A stretch of 40,911 bases of DNA from Ectocarpus siliculosus. Taxonomy: Eukaryota > Sar > Phaeophyceae > Ectocarpales > Ectocarpaceae. The position numbers were made by a program, and so were the translations under genes. Shown here piece by piece: positions 34,461 to 40,911 of this stretch. The first letter of the stretch is position 1. Every line of letters begins with the position of its first letter. Below the pieces are notes generated by a model. It saw nothing but the letters and a program-made list of their open reading frames with translations, did not search any database and was not told where the DNA came from. Location: assembly GCA_000310025.1 (NCBI GenBank), contig FN647684.1, positions 482,319 through 523,229 of the forward strand, given 5' to 3'.

Positions 34461-36501
34461 ATGGTTCGCGGGGACGGGCGCATAACCTACACCAGGCGCC
34501 ATGCCTACCACACCAAGTCCAACAAGGCCAAGGCCGTGAAGACGCCCGGGGGCAAGCTTGTGGCCCACTACCTCAAGAAGTCCGCCAAGGGCGTCCACTG
34601 TGCCGACGCCAGCTGCAGCGTCGCTCTCCCGGGGGTGAGTTGTTTTCGGCGGTCACGCTGCCTCGGGTTGACACTGCCGCGTGTTTTGTCGGTGTGTCAG
34701 TGGCATCCGTGCCGGTGGAAGGTGTACATATTCATTGCAGCATTCGAGACGGAGAACAGGAAACCAGAGGCGGCTAGCTTTCGCGAGGATAAGGGTCTCA
34801 TCAACGGGACGCTGTAGTGGCAGAAAAATGGGCTGCTGTTGCGGACGTTGATTTTGTTATTGGCCACCACTGGCGAGGAGTTGCGGTGCAGTTCACCACC
34901 GTTTTAGAAACGTCAACAGGGAACACGTTTCGTGGAAGTTTTCGTGTACGGGGAAGACGGTTTCCGAGTCCCGGATGTACTACAAGCGAGAGCTGAACGG
35001 CTGCGTTTGGGTGTGTCGGGGGGACAGGCAACCTTCTGCCCCGTCATATTCTCCGAAATGGCGTTGTTCTTGACGCTCCTGCAATGCGATGCGAGGATGC
35101 AACGCCCTTGTTGTTGCTGCGAGTTTTTTTTTTGCGCATGTGCTCCCATTGTGCGGCCGTGAACGAAATCTGCTCTGTTAGCGGCTCAAACAAGTACCCT
35201 TTGTTGTCGGCACATGGATACCCCATCCTCCCATCTGGCTCGGAAAAGTTGTGGCTGTGGGTCCTCTGCGTCTCCCCTCCCCGTCTTTGACCTAACGCCT
35301 CAATTCGTTGCGTCGGTGTGTAGTAGTACCAACCCCGCACAGCTGTGTCGTTGCGAATTGTCGCGCAGGCGAGCAAGGGCGTCTCGGGCGGTGCAGGTTG
35401 ATGCTGGGATGTCATGTCCTCTGACAACCCCCATGGTCTTGCCTCCCTGCTTGCTCTTCCTCTGACCCTTGTGTTTCTCGCCCTCTGCTCGCCGCAGATA
35501 AAGCACATGCGCCCTAAGGAGTACAAGAACCTTAAGAAGCGCCAAAAGACCGTGTCTCGCGCGTACGGAGGGTCGCTTTGCGCGCCCTGCGTGCGGCAGC
35601 GGTGAGTGACGAAGCTTCTTTGTTGGAAGCAAAACCACTCTGTGTGTTGTGTATGTTTGTGTCTTTGTTACGTCCACGGCGCTAACCGGCTTACCAATGT
35701 GGAGAATCAGTTTTAAGTTTGTGTATGTCGATACAAGAAGGGTTTCGGTGCCGAAGTGGCGATCGTGAGACGCGTGTGGGCCTTGGTTCTCTGCAAATGG
35801 TTGGGGGCGTATAAGATGGTGCGTTTATTTTTTCTTGTCTGCGGCTGATGACAGCATTCCAGTAGCAGGGTACGCAGTTCCGATGTGTTTACCTACCCAA
35901 GGGTCACGCGGCAGTTCTCTCATTGTTGTATGAGTGGTACGGTTGCGACGGAGCAGTGTTCATCGCCGAACGCTGTGGTTCAACGCTGTTGTTCTAGGAA
36001 GATAAGTCCGTTCAAAGGTTTCCGCTGCTGTAGAACGTGCAACTTTCTCGTGGAAGAAGTGCCCACCTTGTTACTTCTTGACTCACAACATTGTCCCCAA
36101 CTCCTGTGTCCGTGTTTGAGCGAAGGTTGTGTACGGGGCAAGCAAGTGCCCACCTTGTTACTTCTTGACTCACAACATTGTCCCCAACTCCTGTGTCCGT
36201 GTTTGAGCGAAGGTTGTGTACGGGGCAAGCCATCAGCTCTCGGTGATTTTGTTTTCTCTTAATTTACTGACGAGAGGAGCGTGCTTGTTACATTTTCTGT
36301 GATTGCTTGTCCACCGACCGACGTTTGGCGTCTACTACCTCACAACCTCTGGCCTTTGCGCTGCTGTTTGCTGCCCTGTTTCGTGTGGTGCTCTGGTGCA
36401 ATTGTTTTCCTCTCGTCAGGGTCGTGCGCGCTTTCTTGATCGAGGAGCAAAAGATCGTGAAGAAGGTGCTTCTTGAGAAGCAGAAGAAGAAGAAGGCCTA
36501 G
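34461..36501 (+). CDS. RPL34: 60S ribosomal protein eL34
   Basis: Three exons (34461-34634, 35498-35601, 36420-36501) join in frame to 360 nt, 119 aa. Introns are GT-AG: 863 bp (phase 0) and 818 bp (phase 2). The sequence follows the eukaryotic eL34 family end to end: ITYTRRHAYHTKSNKAKAVK, then TPGGKLVAHYLKK, MRPKEYKNL, KTVSRAYGGSLCAPCVRQR, RAFLIEEQKIVKKVL and a Lys-rich C-terminus. Length matches the usual 115-120 aa. It is a structural protein of the large cytosolic subunit that binds 28S rRNA. The zinc knuckle's second pair is C86-x2-C89. The first pair is C47-x4-C52 instead of the usual C-x2-C. Intron 2 carries a perfect 87-bp duplication. The ATG sits in a purine context (AAG before ATG). 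Confidence 0.97.
36057..36230. repeat. Perfect 87-bp tandem duplication in eL34 intron 2
   Basis: Bases 36057-36143 are repeated without a mismatch at 36144-36230. The unit begins AAGTGCCCACC and ends GGTTGTGTACGGGGCAAGC, with one extra CA at the end of the first copy's junction form. The lack of divergence suggests a recent duplication or an assembly artefact. Confidence 0.9.
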
Positions 36502-37820
36502 ATATTTTCTTGGTCTGGCCGATCTTCACTTCGTACTGCTTTTCTTCGAAGGAGCGTGACTCCGCCTTGTTGATCCTCGGTTGCTGTACCTGTCGCTAGC
36601 GAACCTGCGGTTCCTTGTGGTGGAACGGGTCGTAGCCGACCAAGGTGCAGAATTGGGCGATGCCAACTTGTGACGGTGTCCGGCCGGTAGGCTAGCTCTC
36701 GAGAGTTTGCCTTACGCCGTGTGTGCCTCAAATGGAAATAAAAAAATCATAGACGTCGGAGGTTCGGCGGGACGTGCTTTTTTCCCGTTCCCTCTTTTTC
36801 TTTTTCGACGTGCGCGGTCCGTTCGTGAATCCTGTATGCGATGCTTTCACGTGTCGATGGGAACTGCCTGCAGCATGCAGCGTTCAGTATTGCTTGAGTC
36901 TGGCCGCCATCCGCTCTGTCGTCGGGATGAAACATGCGCTGTAAAGTGCGCGTGTGTGATCTGACTCCTCACCACGTGTTTCGTGGTTGATGCCGAAGGG
37001 GTGGCTACAAACCTTTCGCGGGGAAGGAGGAGCAGGAACACATCCACACGGTATTCTGTGCTTGCGTGTGCCAAAAGTGTCTGCTGTGAAAGTCTGGCTG
37101 ATGCTCCCACATTGCACGCAGATGGGCTCGTCCTGAGAAGCTACTCGCTCTGTGCCCTGATGGCAAGTGGGCAAACCTCAAAGATAACACTTGCCTCGCG
37201 AGGTCAGCGAGCAGCCCCATCTACCTATCTATAGACTACGTGTACCGTTTCTTGAGAAAAAAGTCTAACAGCAGTGGTCAGGGGAGACTTGAACTCTTCT
37301 CTGACAAGGGACGTAGTGGTGCGACGTCGTTGTAGTACCGATTTCTATCGACACCGCCCGGAAAACTTCTAGCGTGACTTTCGCTGGACAACGTACAGCA
37401 TGGCTACAATAGACTCCCTTGCTGGGCCAACAGCGGATTTTTTCCGTGAAGGAATCGCCTCCAAGACACTTCAAAGCAGTACAATATCACTTCGAAGTGG
37501 CTTTAGGATGCCATACCAAACAACAAAAATTAGACACAAACCGTTGTGATGGGTAACGGCGGTAGACGCCTTTCAAACGTTTGGTCGTGCGATCATGTTT
37601 TCGTGTGTTGTGGACACGAGCCAACATCAGGGAGAACATCAGGGACATGACTAGGGTACCACAGCAGTAAGTTACGCCGTGGCACCACCGAAGGGGGTAC
37701 GCAATCGAGAACTGTACTCAATGGGGGGTATGAAATATGAGCATGGAGCCGATCATCGGCAGTCGGCCAGCTGCCAGCTGTCAGGTCACCAGGTTGACCG
37801 TTCCTTCTCTCCTGTGTAGG
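36502..37820. other. Intergenic region, eL34 to plastid-protein gene
   Basis: This holds the eL34 3' UTR and the promoter or leader of the next (+) gene. A TTCTCTCCTGTGTAG acceptor-like tract ends one base before the ATG at 37821, so a 5' UTR intron is possible. No coding exon is recognised. Confidence 0.45.
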
Positions 37821-40683
37821 ATGCCGAACTCGAGCGCGGCTAGCGTCACCGCCGTGGTATCGGCCCTAGCGGTATGCTCGTTGTCTGCGGACGCGTTCTT
37901 CACAGCGGGTCGCCTGCCGTCATCTGGCGGTAGGGTAAGCTCATCAGCAAGGCAATCAACATGCGAGTCGTCCTCGTGGGGTCGAGCATCATCGCTGAGA
38001 TTTTCTAGCTCGGCAACGCAGGCAGCGGCACGAAACAGGGGCTTGACATCCGTGCAATCAGGTGCAGCGTATGGCTCCACTTCGAAGTTGCCGTGCCGTT
38101 CGTTGGCTGATGGGTGTGCTATCTACGATATGTACCGCGTGTGGGAGATGTGCATACCTTGATTCGCCTTCAATTTGGGAAGTGATGCGGCAGGTATGCT
38201 ACACGACATCCCACGGCAGTGCTGTATATGCTGAGGATGGGCGGGATGAATGCCGGTTGCCAGCTGGAACGGGTATGTAGTAGTGCCTGAGAATTGACAA
38301 CAGAAATGCGCGCACAGAAGGACACACACTCAGTGCCCTGTCACACGAAGAGCCAGTTTTTTTTCTTTCTTTTTTTTCGGTCACCGAAGGATCACCCCAC
38401 GTTTCCACCGTTTGTGCGCTCCCACCTTACGATCTTGACTCTGTCCAGTCCGACAGCTACGATCCGGGATGTAACTGCTGCCCGGGATGTAGCTGCTCCT
38501 TCCTGATCCGTTCGCGTTCAACGCGAGATGCCGGTCTTTGTGTCTTTGTTCGTCTTGGGCCGGGATTTGTCCTAAACAGCAGTAAATGCTCGAAATGATC
38601 TTCACACAGCAGTCCTGCTGCCTTGACAACCACAGCAGAAGATCGTTCCACGTTTTGGAACACAGGGAAGCTACGCATATGGATATGCCAACTTCGGCCC
38701 AGTGCTCGTATGCATGCGCAACAGTTTAAGAGGTTCGCACATTCATCCCGCCTGCCTGCCGCGTGAGAGCGAAGGAAACGTCGTACAGCAGTATACAGTC
38801 AGTATAAGAGCAGGTTGCACGTCCGTACACCTCAACCTTCTCTAGTTGGCATGTTTGGGACAAAGTTAGAGGTAGTGTGGCGAGTGTGCTGGTATCGCAG
38901 GATACGCCACCGTTGCTGAATGGTTCCTGTTTACCTTGCGTGTCGAACTTGATCCTCGTAATGGCGATCCAAAATGGTGCAACCTATGTATAATAGTTAG
39001 GCCCTTCTCTACCGGGGTGTCTAAACAGCCCGCAGCCAAGCGCGTACGGGCTACATGATCTATTATTCTGCGGGACCACGGTGAACGCTCGAAGGTCGTC
39101 TCGTGATACAGTAGCCTTGCGGCACCTCTACATACTCCGAAGTCGGCGTTGTTTCAAGCTACCTTCGCGCAGCGTTTCTCTTAACAACTAAGAAAAATGG
39201 CACACACAACTCCGCTCTCGGGGAGTGAAGCACGGAATCATAATCATACTAAAGACCTCCTCGTCGTTCTTCATGCTCGCGCGTGGTCTCTGGCGCGGCG
39301 ATGATGAAAACGTGACGAACGGCCCCATTGGCGGTAAAATCGATATCTGGCTTCCCCTCGAAACAGCAGATTGTTATGTTTCCTAATGCTGTGGCACACG
39401 AGTTGTGGATGCCTCCTCTCCCGTTCTCTTCTTCCATTCGCGTTTGCTCGCCAACCCCTGCACCGCCCGCGCTCCGTGCTCATCCTGTCCATACCAGCAT
39501 CGACGACGACAACAACCTCCGAACAAGCAGCCACCCACGGTAGCGTCACCTTCCTGCCAGAGAACGACGAGCTTGCCGCGGAGGAGACCGTGGAGATCAT
39601 CTACACCCCCCCCACCGGGCTGTTCGAGGGTGCGGACTCCCTTCTCTACTGCGGCGGCTTCAACGGCTGGGACGGCGAGGAGGACGGGGTGACGATGCCC
39701 ATGATGCCGGCGGGGGACGAGGGGAACTTCCGAATCAGCATCAACGTGCCCAACTTTGCTAGAGTAAGTAAAGTTTTTGGAGGAGTCTAAGTCAAGCTTT
39801 TGGAGGACTGTTGACATAGAAGGGTCCTTGCTTACATACACAGGCACTGGCGCTCTGCGCGTGACGACTCGTGACGAGTTGTTGTACTTCGTGACTTCGG
39901 CGAGGTGCAGGTATCCGTTAGACCCAACCTCGTGATTTGTTTGGTCGGCGGATGCAAGTAAGGGAGATTCGGTGTAGTCTGTTCGCGCGCTTCCTGGGTG
40001 TGCCGTGCTCATCCATTTCATCCCCAACACCGGTGTGTAACCTCACATCGAACAGCAGCCTTGTGCAATGCATACACCATATATTACGTCCTGTGGTAGT
40101 AGATGGCGTCTCCCGAATCGCACGCTTTTCTCCAATGCGTCGGCGAGAATGTGTATGCATTCCTGCTGTTTCGGGTTGGGCTCTGGAAAAGAGCTTGGCT
40201 CATTAACGACTTGCCCCAAGTGCAACACTGTTGGTACAACGCTGTTGGCCTTCACAGCAGTAATCTCACTTCTCTCGAGTACCTCAGCGGACTACCATGC
40301 GGTTGTTGTGTGTGAAGAGAGAGGAATAGCGAAGGGTAACGGATTCAGCAAATTACCGGCCCTGTCATGCGCCGCCCGGCTACCACCCGCACCGCCGCGA
40401 CCGCTTGCTATCGACGCGTAGTGCTGCTATTAATGCCTTACACTCTTTGTGCCCCACCTCGCTATCTGTCTATCTCGCTGTCTATCTCCTTGGGATGAGG
40501 CAGGTTCTAGACTTCGTGGTGACGGACGGCGTTAGGTACGACACCGGCCCGGAGGGTCTGTTCTACCACGCCATGGTGACCCACGTACGGGAGGCGGATA
40601 AGGCGGGGAACATCATCACCTACCGCCAGGAGGCCGACGGGACGCTCATCAAAACCGGGATGATCGAGAAGGTCGACCCGCAG
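37821..40683 (+). CDS. Plastid-targeted protein with CBM53-like domain (3' truncated)
   Basis: Three exons are modelled: 37821-38061, 39531-39763 and 40504-40683 (218 aa). The gene continues past the window: exon 3 ends at a GTGTGT donor. Phases fit (G|CC, then 0). Residues 1-25 look like a signal peptide (VTAVVSALAVCSLSADA). Cleavage before F26-F27 and a Ser/Arg-rich stretch follow, which is the bipartite presequence type of heterokont plastid proteins. Exon 2 has VEIIYTPPTGLF, then LYCGGFNGWDG (about 119-129) and FRISINVP. Exon 3 starts VLDFVVTDGVRYDTGPEGLF and continues YHAMV. This matches the CBM53/CBM25 pattern of starch synthase III repeats (GGfN.W ... mDfVFsd ... yDnn.g.DYH). A catalytic domain, if any, lies beyond the contig. 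Exon 1 could instead end at 37934 (AGG|GTAAGC), so the exon 1-2 join is the weakest part. Confidence 0.6.
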
Positions 40684-40911
40684 GTGTGTTGTTGGTGGCG
40701 TGGTAGGGGTGACAGCATCGTTTCCTGGTGCTGCCATGACTCCTCAGGCTGCCACACATACCCACAGCAGTACCGGCACCTAACACTCAACCCAACATTT
40801 ACGCATTCATTTCACCCCCGACTCCCTCCGACTCCCTCACCTTCACACGCACCCCACACCACAACCCTACCGGCACACCCCTGCCCCCCCCCCCCCCCCC
40901 CCAAACTATTC
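40684..40911. other. Right end: start of an intron, then C run
   Basis: After the donor at 40684 the sequence becomes strongly C-rich (ACCCCACACC, then about 18 C residues at 40887-40904) and stops. This is the beginning of intron 3 of the plastid-targeted gene, probably at a contig edge. Confidence 0.5.

Noticed and set aside
35395-35437. Mini C/D-like hairpin in eL34 intron 1 (GGTTGATG to CTGACAACC)
   Set aside because: Ends pair well, but the span of about 40 nt is too short for a snoRNA and the C box is imperfect.
35840-35960. C/D snoRNA in eL34 intron 2
   Set aside because: A TGATGA C-box core is present at 35846-35851, but no CTGA D box lies within a usable distance and no terminal stem is visible.
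37275-37310. tRNA gene on the minus strand (AGTTCAAGTCTCC)
   Set aside because: Only the T arm fits; upstream sequence gives no D arm, anticodon arm or matching acceptor strand.

Overview
The window reads as nuclear DNA of a photosynthetic heterokont, most likely a brown alga. The evidence is GC-rich sequence, genes cut into short exons by GT-AG introns of about 0.3-3 kb, many CTG/CAC/GTT-type microsatellites, and a bipartite plastid presequence (signal peptide with an ADA|FF cleavage context) at 37821. The lineage is inference; no rRNA or organelle marker is present. Both ends run into homopolymer tracts (G near 69-85, C near 40887-40904), so this is probably a whole contig.

Five genes can be reconstructed exon by exon with matching splice phases, plus one weaker model. 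(1) 278-2563 (+): an unrecognised protein of about 219 aa in three exons, with a repeat-derived ORF in its second intron. (2) 5006-19241 (-): ZPR1, the double zinc-finger eEF1A chaperone, 10 exons over 14.2 kb, 578 aa. Its 3' introns are loaded with mobile elements. (3) 19604-23022 (+): a DUF547 protein, 5 exons, 265 aa, head to head with ZPR1 across about 360 bp. (4) 26144-32099 (-): an Ariadne-type RBR E3 ubiquitin ligase, 7 exons, 518 aa, with RING1, IBR, RING2 and its catalytic cysteine intact. (5) 34461-36501 (+): ribosomal protein eL34, 3 exons, 119 aa, divergent from Ariadne. (6) 37821 to past the right end (+): a plastid-targeted protein with a CBM53-like starch-binding domain, truncated by the end of the window.

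The genes are not an operon-like set. ZPR1 and eL34 both serve translation (eEF1A folding and the 60S subunit), the RBR ligase serves ubiquitination, and the last protein works in the plastid. They alternate in head-to-head and tail-to-tail pairs.

The most interesting material is repetitive. A retroposon-like family of about 325-335 bp has two full copies in opposite orientation (4177-4499 and 10561-10897). They are flanked by different target-site duplications of 12 bp and 20-21 bp, and there is a diverged 5' fragment at 30150. Copy 2 inserted right at the 3' splice site of ZPR1 exon 8, so the duplicated target now supplies that acceptor's pyrimidine tract. Other items are a 1.2-kb element with about 50-bp terminal inverted repeats (8402-9604), a degenerate GCTATCACGC array (9755-9975), and a direct-repeat-flanked ORF element (1445-2230) with a decayed relative at 10075-10345.
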